Origin: an uncultured Bacilli bacterium
GTDB taxonomy: Bacteria > Bacillota_I > Bacilli_A > RF39 > UBA660
Direction: 5' to 3'
Assembly (NCBI GenBank): GCA_934096815.1
Contig: CAKOMY010000001.1
Coordinates: forward strand, 62,001-126,000
Length of the DNA stretch: 64,000 bases
The notes beneath the pieces were generated by a model, which was not told the origin of the DNA, made no database searches, and saw only the letters and a list, made by a program, of their open reading frames with translations. The translations under genes and the position numbers were made by a program. Of the stretch, positions 34,541-42,894 are shown in pieces. Each line of letters opens with the position of its first letter. Positions within the stretch are counted from its first letter, which is position 1.

Positions 34541-35389
34541 CTAGAATCCATTTTTATTTGTATAATTGGTTATAATAACTTCTTCAACAATTCCTCTGTC
34601 TTTGGCTTTGGCACCTATATTTCTTTGTGCTTCTATATAATTAAAATTATAATCTTTATATAATTCTTTTACTAAAGAAGTATTATAATTTGATAACATT
34701 ACATAACATCCTCTTTTATCTAAATCTTTATATACATTAGATAGTCTTTTTTGTTCTTCTTTTCCAAAACCATTTTCGGTATAACTGTTAAATGTAGAAG
34801 TATCGGAATCATAAGGTGGATCAAAATATATAAAATCGCCTTTTTTTGCATCTTTTACAGCTCTTTCAAAATCAGTAGATAAGATTTTTATATCATTTAA
34901 ATTTAAAAATGAATAAACTATTCCTAAATTGATTCCATCATATGTATTTATCTTTGATTTCTTACCAAAAGGTACATTAAATTCATTTTTACTATTTACT
35001 CTATATAAACCATTAAAGCAAGCTTTATTCAAATAAATTGTTCTTGCAGCTCTTTTGTAATCTGCTAATTTATTAAATTTCTTTTTATCTTTATCTAAAT
35101 TTCTTATTTCATAGTAATATTCTTCTGAATGATTCGTTTCATGTTTATTTAATTCTTTGCACATTAAATTAAATTTCCTTTCGTCTTTGATGCAATTATA
35201 AACATTCATTAATTCTATATTGTAATCGTTAATAACGGCTTTAGTTGGAGCTAATTCAAATAACATTGCTCCACCACCTACAAAAGGTTCATAATAGGTA
35301 TCATAATTATTAGGTAATAATTTAATTAATTTATCTATTATGGACCTTTTTCCACCAGCCCACTTAACGAATGGTTTTCCTTTTAACAT
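34541..35389 (-). CDS. dpnM: DpnM-like Dam-class adenine methyltransferase
   Basis: 282 aa with alpha-class motif order: FVKWAGGKRSIIDKLIKLLP and FVGGGAMLFELAP for SAM binding at the start, catalytic DPPY (GDFIYFDPPYDSDTSTFNSY) near residue 187. NKACFNGLYRVNSKNEFNVP is a Dam-family block. It methylates adenine in double-stranded GATC and protects the host against DpnB. TAGGAGGC seven bases before the ATG fixes the start. It is first in the operon dpnM-dpnA-dpnB-DUF4238. Confidence 0.97.
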   Translation of the reverse strand: MLKGKPFVKWAGGKRSIIDKLIKLLPNNYDTYYEPFVGGGAMLFELAPTKAVINDYNIELMNVYNCIKDERKFNLMCKELNKHETNHSEEYYYEIRNLDKDKKKFNKLADYKRAARTIYLNKACFNGLYRVNSKNEFNVPFGKKSKINTYDGINLGIVYSFLNLNDIKILSTDFERAVKDAKKGDFIYFDPPYDSDTSTFNSYTENGFGKEEQKRLSNVYKDLDKRGCYVMLSNYNTSLVKELYKDYNFNYIEAQRNIGAKAKDRGIVEEVIITNYTNKNGF

Positions 35390-35471
35390 TTTTGCCTCCT
35401 AACTATATTTAATTTTACCAAATTTCGAACAAAATGTCTTTGATATAAAATAAATAATTACAAAATAAAAA

Positions 35472-35519
35472 GTGTTAAATTATTATAATATCCAACAAAA
35501 GATATTAAATAATCAACAC
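35472..35519. other. Long imperfect hairpin before dpnM
   Basis: GTGTT, ATTATT and AATATC (35472-35492) pair with GATATT, AATAAT and AACAC (35501-35519). T-runs lie outside both arms. It may end transcripts from both sides, or be part of the dpnM control region. Confidence 0.5.
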
Positions 35520-35689
35520 ATTTTTTATTGTACACTATATTTTGAAAATTTAAAGATTAAATTACCCTCTTTTAATCAATTCGCGAAATTTCTTTTGTCA
35601 ACAGTCTGAAGCATATATAGTTTATGTAATTACATATGCTCATTTTTATAAAGAAATATATTTCTAATTTCTTCATTTTTGAATTATAG

Positions 35690-35960
35690 TTGATATTCCT
35701 GAATGTCTATTTTCAATTACTAACTACTTTTTTCAAGTATTCTTACTAATGTTAGATTATATGATTCTATTTTAGTAGCATTTACTAATTTTTCAATTCT
35801 GTTTGTATTATACAATACAACCGGACAACCGGATTGACAATTTCTATCATATCTTAGTAAATGTTCAAATATATAAGTTTTTATGTTTGAATACTATAAT
35901 CGCGATAATTTAAGCACTTGCAATTGCTTCGTAAGGTGCTTCCTTTGGATATCTTGTAAA
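35690..35960 (-). pseudogene. RecG-C/AAA_4-type remnant (copy 2)
   Basis: Same strand and same gene as the fragment at 31459-32005, more decayed. Readable pieces are TRYPKEAPYEAIASA (YPKEALREA block), then after frameshifts EIVNPG, TNRIEKLVNATKIESYNLTL and VRILEKSS. Nucleotide runs such as TATTCCTGAATGTCTATTTT are shared with copy 1. It reaches further toward the N-terminus than copy 1 does. The two copies bracket the DpnII cassette. Confidence 0.8.
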
Positions 35961-36027
35961 ATTGGTTGTGTTACCTCAGCATTTAATAATTATATGTTTA
36001 AAGTAATACTGCATTCTAATTTATTTA

Positions 36028-36957
36028 TTATTTTATAATATCAGCAAAAAACAAACTAATTTCTTCATTTGTCATTGATTTTATATTGGATAAATCAATG
36101 TCATATTCAGTACGATAGACTCCCTCAGGCTCTTTCATTTCAAATTTAGGAATATTGATAACTTTATAAAATTTTATATTGTCATTTGCATAGTTAAATT
36201 CAAATTTTTCTGCTTCATTTTCATTTATTTTACGAAGCATTTTTTCATACTCAACAATTTTGTTATAATCATTGACAAATAATTTTTTAACTTTTTCAAA
36301 TATATCAAAAACTGTTAATCCATTATCATCTTTTCTAATCATGACAGATGTTAACATAACATTATTATTAGTAAAAACTTGCTCATGATTAACACGATGA
36401 ATTCTAGTTGAATTTGATGTCGTTTTCACCTCTAATTTTGTTTGGTCATCTAATGAAAAATCATATTTTAAATAAAAATCATTATGCCAATATGATGAAA
36501 TATCTACTTTATATTTATCATTTAAATAATATATAGTAAATAATTCTCCCCATAGCCCTTTTTCATAATCAATATTTTTAGAAGAAGTTATTTGAAACAA
36601 TTCAATTAAATTTTTCATCAGATTTAACATTTCATTATTTTTATTGTCTTTTAAATAGCATAAACAAAGTCTTACAAAAGTCTCGATATTTTCACTAGTT
36701 TTATTACTACAAACTATAACATTAAAGTAGTCAGATAATATTTCATTTTCTAGTTTAATAGTGACTTTGTAATTTTGAAATAATTCCAAATAATTTGTTC
36801 TAATTTTAGTTGTTTCTAAATTTTCGTGTACTTTTTTTAAACAAATTATATTTTCATATCTATCAACACCAAAAAATATTTCATTGTCAAATTCTTGTGC
36901 AAAATAACCCTCACCATTATATCGAGTTTTCAAAAAATTAATAATATCACAGATCAT
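36028..36957 (-). CDS. PD-(D/E)XK nuclease-fold protein of the MORC/Z1 module
   Basis: 309 aa. GLWGELFTIYYLNDKY (~141), an Asp in FYLKYDFSLDDQTK and LEVKTTSNSTRIHRVNHEQV form an E...D...ExK nuclease core. Proteins with this pattern (the PF14390/DUF4420 group) accompany Z1, MORC-like and C5-methylase genes and are taken as the restriction nuclease. It overlaps the Z1 gene by 11 bases and is last in the four-gene module. Confidence 0.82.
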   Translation of the reverse strand: MICDIINFLKTRYNGEGYFAQEFDNEIFFGVDRYENIICLKKVHENLETTKIRTNYLELFQNYKVTIKLENEILSDYFNVIVCSNKTSENIETFVRLCLCYLKDNKNNEMLNLMKNLIELFQITSSKNIDYEKGLWGELFTIYYLNDKYKVDISSYWHNDFYLKYDFSLDDQTKLEVKTTSNSTRIHRVNHEQVFTNNNVMLTSVMIRKDDNGLTVFDIFEKVKKLFVNDYNKIVEYEKMLRKINENEAEKFEFNYANDNIKFYKVINIPKFEMKEPEGVYRTEYDIDLSNIKSMTNEEISLFFADIIK

Positions 36958-39085
36958 TTTCTAACCTCCCTATAATTCTTTTTGCATTTGTTACTGGGGA
37001 ATAAAATGCTAGCATTGGAATAGTTATGTTATTTTGAGATTTTGGGTGAACTAAATGAATTTGCAATTGTGTTTTTTCTAAATATATATACCTATCACCT
37101 GGATAATATAGTGGATCATTTTCGTATCTATTTTGTGAATGTCCTTGCATTAGGTTAGATGTAATAAAATTACTATCGTCAAAACTACGTTCTTCACCTG
37201 TTTTATATCTCATTTGTAGAACTGTAGCAGTTGGTTCTATTCCATCTTGGATATTCCTATGTTCCACTGCAGCCGGATACTTATAGTTAAAATCTATATT
37301 TTTGATATAGTATTTTTTTATGATTGTATTAATATCTGACAAAGGTATATCATTATATACTCTATGAACTAAATTGCCAAATGTTTTATCTTCAAACTTA
37401 TATTTTGACAATAACTTATTCCACACCTCATTCACTTCTTCTATATATGTATTATCAATATTAATGCTTTTTTGTTCAGTCCATATACCAAATTTAACCT
37501 CTTCAACATTTGGTACTACTGATTTTCTTGTAGGATTTAAATTATTGTCTAACTCAAACAGTCTTGGCATATCTTTGACGTTAATATTATTTTTCTTACA
37601 ATATTTAATCCAGCCCCATATATCATCTTCGTGACTTAATAAATTGGCAAAATCTTCTTTAATCTGCTTAGTACAATATACTCTACACAAATCAAAATAC
37701 TTTTTTCTGTAACCAAACCATCTTGCTCGCTGTTCAACAACATCTGCATTTGCTCGTGTTTTACTTCTTCTAACAATATAAGTTAATGCTAAATCACTAA
37801 TTGTTAATCCTCTTTCTACAAGATTACCACCCACAATAATAATATTACGTGTTTTATAATAATCGATATCTGTATTTTTGTCGCTATTTATAACCAATAC
37901 ACGTGAATCGTTTAATTGTTCATTAATATTTGACAAAATTAAATTGAATTCCGGCATATCTTCAACTGTTCTAGACAATTCATTATATCCATATTTTAAA
38001 TATTTACTTAATTGAATATAACCAGTTTCTGTTGCATCTTGTTCACTACTATTTAACCAATTTTCTAAAATCAAATTAACTTTCTTTTCAACTTCTTTAT
38101 GATCAAACTTTTTCTGACTTGGATGAATTAACATCACATGATTTTTACCATCATTTCTAAGTTTTCGAATAATACTTCCTACAAAAAAAACACCTAATGA
38201 ATTATAAAATGATTCTGGAACGCCATCACCTTCGAGCATTTCTCTTTCATCTTCTGGTAATTCAATAATATGTAAATCTTGATTCTCTCCGTGAAACATA
38301 GCACCACCTGTATACTCTTTTCCTGGTTCAACAAGTTGACAAAAATCAGGAGATAAACTATCTATAGTATTAATTAATAAATTTGCTTGGGGCGTAGCCG
38401 TTATAGAGACAAAGCAAACATGACTTAAACTTTCTTTCAATTGCAATAATTCATTATATATGACTGTTCTCTCATTGCTAGCTACTTTAGCATTTAGTGA
38501 TGCTTGATCTCCTTCATCATCAATTAACAATATTGGTTTTCTTTCTAAATTTGCATCAATAATATATGATTTTACGTTTCTAATATGTTTCTGATGTTTC
38601 AATGCAACTATTATTATTTTTCTACCACTATTATACATTCTATTTAATTGTTCAGGGCTTACTGAATCAAATTTATTTGTTGTACTCAATACAACAACAT
38701 TTCTATCATCACGTTTATTATTATCAATATCAAACATTTTTTTAATTCTATCTTCAGTCTGTGATAACAAATTATTTTTTGTGCCACCAAAAACAACAAT
38801 AATATTATAATTATTATCAAATGCTAAAGACATTAAAGAAATAAAATTCGAGGTTTTTCCACTTTGAATTTTTCCTATCGCTAATCCTGTTTTTCTACCA
38901 CCATTTAAATTAGGATTTGGACAATTTGAAAGTATTTTGGCAGCTGTTAAAACTGTTTCAAATTTCTCATCTTCTGACATATAATTTAAATTTTTTTTAA
39001 TCCGATTGGTTTCTTTACCATCTAAATATACTTCCCAACTATCAGTACTATTATCACTATTAAGTTCAACTATTCCTTTTAACAT
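36947..39085 (-). CDS. Z1 domain superfamily 2 helicase-like ATPase
   Basis: 712 aa. Walker A AIGKIQSGKTSNFI (~70), Walker B ILLIDDEGDQAS (~182), SAT-like SITATPQANLL, then the Z1 domain with RNIIIVGGNLVERGLTISDL and RSKTRANADVVEQRARWFGY (~440-470), a motif VI-like arginine block. Z1 proteins are found with MORC-like ATPases and DNA methylases in restriction systems, where they probably move along DNA to bring about cleavage. Its stop overlaps the nuclease gene; it begins eight bases after the MORC-like gene. Confidence 0.9.
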   Translation of the reverse strand: MLKGIVELNSDNSTDSWEVYLDGKETNRIKKNLNYMSEDEKFETVLTAAKILSNCPNPNLNGGRKTGLAIGKIQSGKTSNFISLMSLAFDNNYNIIVVFGGTKNNLLSQTEDRIKKMFDIDNNKRDDRNVVVLSTTNKFDSVSPEQLNRMYNSGRKIIIVALKHQKHIRNVKSYIIDANLERKPILLIDDEGDQASLNAKVASNERTVIYNELLQLKESLSHVCFVSITATPQANLLINTIDSLSPDFCQLVEPGKEYTGGAMFHGENQDLHIIELPEDEREMLEGDGVPESFYNSLGVFFVGSIIRKLRNDGKNHVMLIHPSQKKFDHKEVEKKVNLILENWLNSSEQDATETGYIQLSKYLKYGYNELSRTVEDMPEFNLILSNINEQLNDSRVLVINSDKNTDIDYYKTRNIIIVGGNLVERGLTISDLALTYIVRRSKTRANADVVEQRARWFGYRKKYFDLCRVYCTKQIKEDFANLLSHEDDIWGWIKYCKKNNINVKDMPRLFELDNNLNPTRKSVVPNVEEVKFGIWTEQKSINIDNTYIEEVNEVWNKLLSKYKFEDKTFGNLVHRVYNDIPLSDINTIIKKYYIKNIDFNYKYPAAVEHRNIQDGIEPTATVLQMRYKTGEERSFDDSNFITSNLMQGHSQNRYENDPLYYPGDRYIYLEKTQLQIHLVHPKSQNNITIPMLAFYSPVTNAKRIIGRLENDL

Positions 39086-39093
39086 AATTCACC

Positions 39094-40617
39094 TCATTTT
39101 TTTGATAATTTATCAAGTAATCTATTCATATACGTTCTAATATCAGAAGGGTCGACAGAGCCATCTGGGTTTTTTGAAACTTTTTTTGCATTTCTTTCAG
39201 CGATAATCATTGCACAAGCTAACTTATTCATTATTTTTAGGAAGTTTGTATCATTAATATATGGAACAAAAAATGCATGTCGAATATTTAATGATATTTC
39301 TATTATGTTTTCAGAAATTTCTTTTGAAGTTATCCAAGCACCATTTTCATTATCACTATACCATTTTACTATTAAATCATAGTCATCAACGGAATATGAA
39401 TAAACTTCTTGCTTTTGTTCCTCAGGAAAATCGAGTATTGGTATATTTTCAATAATTTGATTACCACTAGTTTCATATTTCATTGGCTCTTCATTAATTT
39501 CACAAACTGCTGATGTTATATTATTTACAGTTTCTATTACAATATCGCTTTTTTCTTCTTCTGAAATATCGGTTACTTTTTTACTTTCATTTTTTCTATA
39601 TTTTTCGGCCTTACGTCTATATTCATCTGAAACACGCAATAAATTTTCAATTAACTGTTCCTCTAAACCGTTATTCCAATCAAATCCATCTTTTGCTTGA
39701 GTAACCTCCCAATTGTCTAAATTTATTTCTCCAAATAATCTTTGATATGTAAATGAATTAGATTTTCCAAATATTTCATCAGGTCTATAATTTTCCCCAG
39801 GTCCACCTATTATTACTCTACCTCTACGCATAAGTGTAAAACCTGCATTACTAGTACTACCTGGATCCATAAGACCAATCCAACCATTAACATTATATTT
39901 CTTTCCAATTGGAGATAATACTTCAAAATCAATACTTTTTCTCCACTTAACGGTTGTTCCATCAGCAAGTTTCTCTGCGAGAATACTTGGTTCAAGATAT
40001 GTTAATGATTCACCATTCCATATAATATCAATTTCCCCATTTCGTATATCATTTCTATATATACTTGATAAATGTTCCTTAATTTTTGATAACGTCTTTT
40101 TTACCATTTTTTGATTTAAAGATGTTATATAAATCTTGGTATAATGTTCGCTTATATCAGCATAATTTTTTGAATAATCAATGTTACTTGTTTTATTTTC
40201 TTGTAAATCTAAAACATCAATTGTTGCTTTAAATTTTTCTTTTTCACCTAATCTTGTTGTCTCAACAGTCCAGAGATTTCCAAACCAACATGCTGCTGTT
40301 TTCAAGCCCATACCGAATTCATTCCTACCTGTATTATTTTTAGGTGGTTTGTCTAAAATAAGTGCTCTTTTAAAATCGTAAAAATCCATGCCAAAGGCAG
40401 TATCTGTTATTTCTAAGTAATCATTTTCTAGACTATAATTAATATTTATATATAATTTTTTAAAACCTTCTTGTGATTGCAATTCCATTTTGTGGTCATA
40501 ATAACTCTGCGTTGAATTATCAACAAATTCGGCAACTGCATACCATGGTTTATAACTCAATCTTCTGTATGTCCCATACACTCCAGTAGATGGAGTAATA
40601 TCAATTTGTTCTATCAT
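39094..40617 (-). CDS. MORC-like GHKL ATPase of restriction module
   Basis: 507 aa. GHKL motifs: AVAEFVDNSTQSYYDH (N box, Mg-binding Asn), LEITDTAFGMDFYDFKRAL (G1), and NEFGMGLKTAACWFG (G2) in the first ~130 residues. The S5-like part and a C-terminal helical region follow. The bacterial relatives of MORC and MutL ATPases in methylase-linked operons are predicted to load onto and clamp DNA. It overlaps the methylase gene by four bases (ATGA) and precedes the Z1 gene. Confidence 0.88.
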   Translation of the reverse strand: MIEQIDITPSTGVYGTYRRLSYKPWYAVAEFVDNSTQSYYDHKMELQSQEGFKKLYININYSLENDYLEITDTAFGMDFYDFKRALILDKPPKNNTGRNEFGMGLKTAACWFGNLWTVETTRLGEKEKFKATIDVLDLQENKTSNIDYSKNYADISEHYTKIYITSLNQKMVKKTLSKIKEHLSSIYRNDIRNGEIDIIWNGESLTYLEPSILAEKLADGTTVKWRKSIDFEVLSPIGKKYNVNGWIGLMDPGSTSNAGFTLMRRGRVIIGGPGENYRPDEIFGKSNSFTYQRLFGEINLDNWEVTQAKDGFDWNNGLEEQLIENLLRVSDEYRRKAEKYRKNESKKVTDISEEEKSDIVIETVNNITSAVCEINEEPMKYETSGNQIIENIPILDFPEEQKQEVYSYSVDDYDLIVKWYSDNENGAWITSKEISENIIEISLNIRHAFFVPYINDTNFLKIMNKLACAMIIAERNAKKVSKNPDGSVDPSDIRTYMNRLLDKLSKK

Positions 40618-41831
40618 AAATCTCCCCCATTTTCATAATTATTAAATAATTGTCTAATAATATATTCAACAATATCAACACACACAGTATTTCCCAATTG
40701 TTTATATGATTGTTTATCATCTTTCAAGTCTAATTTTAAATCTTTAAATCCATATAATTTGGATATTTCTAAAGGAGTAATATATCTTTTATATTTACCT
40801 ATTATTGGTGTCTGATTAATTGCAACAAATGTTGGAAAACATTTGTTATTTTTAACTCTTATACCAGATGGCCTAAATTGAATAATGCCATCCCATACAC
40901 TTTTAATAGAAGTACTTGCATTCCATTCAAATTTCCTATTCGATCTAGATGTGAATTTTAAGGAATTATATTTGTTTTTCCACTCATCAATTATTTCACG
41001 ATTTTCATGGTAAAAAATTTTATTTTTTTCAATAAGTTTCTGTTTCCATTTAGGATAGCTTTTGGGTATTGGTTTATCATTTAAATAATATGACCAAATT
41101 GGTGATATAAACTTACCACCGTTTTTTTCAATAGAAATTCTAAGTTCTTCCCAAACATTAATTATATTTATTTTATCATCATCTATATAATATTTTTTTT
41201 CTACTTTTTCGGTTAAAAACTCACTTATATCCTTTCCAACAAAATTATAAGTATTTAAATTTAATCTTTCTGGCCAAGTAATATTTATGTTTTCTATTTC
41301 ATGATTAGGATCATATATACACACAATAAAAATTCTTTCTCTTAATTGAGGTATGCCGAGATAATGTGGGCTTACCATATGCTTATCAACTGTATAACCG
41401 ATTTCATTCAATTTTTTATATATTGTATTCCATGTTCTACCATTATCATGTGATACCAAATTTCTAACATTTTCTAATAATGCAAATCTAGGATGATATT
41501 TTTCCAGTATATTTGCAACTTGAAAAAATAATATTCCTTTATTAGTATCCTTAAATCCTTTTTGTTTTCCGGCTTTTGAGAATGATTGACATGGAAATCC
41601 AGCAAAAAGAATATCAAATTGTCCATTATTTTCCATCACTTTTTGTTCTAATTTTTCATGTGTTTCTTCTAATTTAATATCGTTGTAACAATCTATTCCA
41701 TAGGTATTTTTGTAAACCTCAGATACTGGAAAATCAAAGTCAGATGCAAAAATACATTCTGCATCTGGAAAAACTCTTTCTATTCCTTGACGAAAGCCAC
41801 CAATACCACAAAACAAATCTACATACTTCAT
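40614..41831 (-). CDS. DNA (cytosine-5-) methyltransferase
   Basis: 405 aa from the ATG at 41831, which has AAAGGTGATTATT in front and begins with motif I at once (MKYVDLFCGIGGFRQGIERV). Motif IV is FAGFPCQSFSKAGKQKGFKD with the catalytic Cys, motif VI is ALLENVRNLVSHDNG, motif VIII is PQLRERIFIVCIYDP, and motif X-like KQLGNTVCVDIV is at the end. The variable target-recognition region lies around 215-330. It should modify the host's sites for the MORC/Z1/nuclease module that follows. The recognised sequence cannot be read off. Confidence 0.96.
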   Translation of the reverse strand: MKYVDLFCGIGGFRQGIERVFPDAECIFASDFDFPVSEVYKNTYGIDCYNDIKLEETHEKLEQKVMENNGQFDILFAGFPCQSFSKAGKQKGFKDTNKGILFFQVANILEKYHPRFALLENVRNLVSHDNGRTWNTIYKKLNEIGYTVDKHMVSPHYLGIPQLRERIFIVCIYDPNHEIENINITWPERLNLNTYNFVGKDISEFLTEKVEKKYYIDDDKINIINVWEELRISIEKNGGKFISPIWSYYLNDKPIPKSYPKWKQKLIEKNKIFYHENREIIDEWKNKYNSLKFTSRSNRKFEWNASTSIKSVWDGIIQFRPSGIRVKNNKCFPTFVAINQTPIIGKYKRYITPLEISKLYGFKDLKLDLKDDKQSYKQLGNTVCVDIVEYIIRQLFNNYENGGDL

Positions 41832-42106
41832 AATAATCACCTTTAAGACATTATATTTAAATAAGTATATCATGATTTGGGTTTTTTTAATAGTGAATTG
41901 AATACTTTTTTATTTGTAGATGTAGATTTCTCATAATTAAACTGTAAATTTTTGAGTATCGATTTAATCCTCCTACATTATATTAACAATTTTTATAATT
42001 ATAGTAATCATTACGAATTTGGTGTTGGTTTTTAATTATAAATAAATTTGGTGTTTAGTAATAATTTTAAAAAATTCAATATCTCTCAACCATTTTAATT
42101 TATTGC

Positions 42107-42208
42107 AAATAAAATGAGGACATAATGAATCATGTCCTCTTCAGGGGGTTTTGGTTGATACACTCTAACAAGAATCGTTAGAGGATCAGTAAGGTTTATT
42201 ACCTTACC
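42107..42208 (-). ncRNA. Candidate C-rich small RNA A
   Basis: A free-standing transcription unit of ~100 nt with three hairpins. GGUAAGG/CCUUAC comes first, then CUCUAAC/GUUAGAG (loop GAUUCUU), then a single-stranded AACCAAAACCCCC segment. A terminal GAGGACAU/AUGUCCUC hairpin is followed by a broken U-run. No reading frame is present. It shares its architecture with RNA B at 44962-45058. No known family was recognised. Confidence 0.6.
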
Positions 42209-42214
42209 TATTTA

Positions 42215-42243
42215 ATAATATAAAATTATGAATAGTTTGTCAA
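42215..42243 (-). promoter_or_regulatory. Promoter of small RNA A
   Basis: TTGACA, 17 bases, TATTAT on the minus strand, just after the DUF975 gene. Start expected near 42208, right at the first hairpin. Confidence 0.82.
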
Positions 42244-42253
42244 TTTATATTAT

Positions 42254-42862
42254 TTAATTTTTTGTAATTTTTTTAAGTTCTTCATAGTATAGTGCTTCTG
42301 ATACTGAAACATATGGTGCAACATATACTAGGGCAATACCAAATGTTAATGCACAAAGTAAATACCAGCCAAAGAAACTTAACATAAATACGAAATAATC
42401 CCATTTATAACCATACATCATCTCTTTAGATTTTTTGATGCAAGCACCTGGTTCTTCTTCACCATCTATCATGATAAACATTGCTTGACTATATGATATA
42501 GCAGCTATAATACCTGGTATAACAAATAATAAAGACCAAAGACCAATAAAAATGGACATTAATAATCCTAATAAGAATATTGGAACAAATTTAGAATAAT
42601 GTTTAAATATTTCATCATAATCTACTTGTTCTTTTCTTACATATTTAAGAATAAATACATCTAAACCATATGATAAAGGCATTACTGCAAGTGAAAGTAA
42701 AGTTGAACACATTGTTCCTGCGAATGTATCTTGTAATGCTTTTTCTGATATTACATTTACAAAACCTAAAACAATCATAACAATTAACATTGGTTTTAAA
42801 ATAGTCCATAGATTTCCTTCAATCATTTTTTTGGCTTCATTTTTGATTTTTTCTCTATTCAT
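42254..42862 (-). CDS. DUF975 family membrane protein
   Basis: 202 aa. The N-terminal MNREKIKNEAKKMIEGNLWT and the membrane segments that follow (LKPMLIVMIVLGFVNVI, TLLSLAVMPLSYGLDVFIL, FVPIFLLGLLMSIFIGLWSL, FVIPGIIAAISYSQAMFIM, and two more) give the DUF975 pattern, including the block DGEEEPGACIKKSKEMMYGY. These are six-span proteins of unknown function in Firmicutes. It starts 32 bases after recG and may share its mRNA. Confidence 0.85.
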   Translation of the reverse strand: MNREKIKNEAKKMIEGNLWTILKPMLIVMIVLGFVNVISEKALQDTFAGTMCSTLLSLAVMPLSYGLDVFILKYVRKEQVDYDEIFKHYSKFVPIFLLGLLMSIFIGLWSLLFVIPGIIAAISYSQAMFIMIDGEEEPGACIKKSKEMMYGYKWDYFVFMLSFFGWYLLCALTFGIALVYVAPYVSVSEALYYEELKKITKN

Positions 42863-42894
42863 TTATCTCAACTCCTTCTACTATAAATATATCA

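Noticed and set aside
39813..39995. 60-aa frame inside the MORC-like gene
   Set aside because: It lies on the same strand in another frame within a well-supported gene and has no ribosome site.
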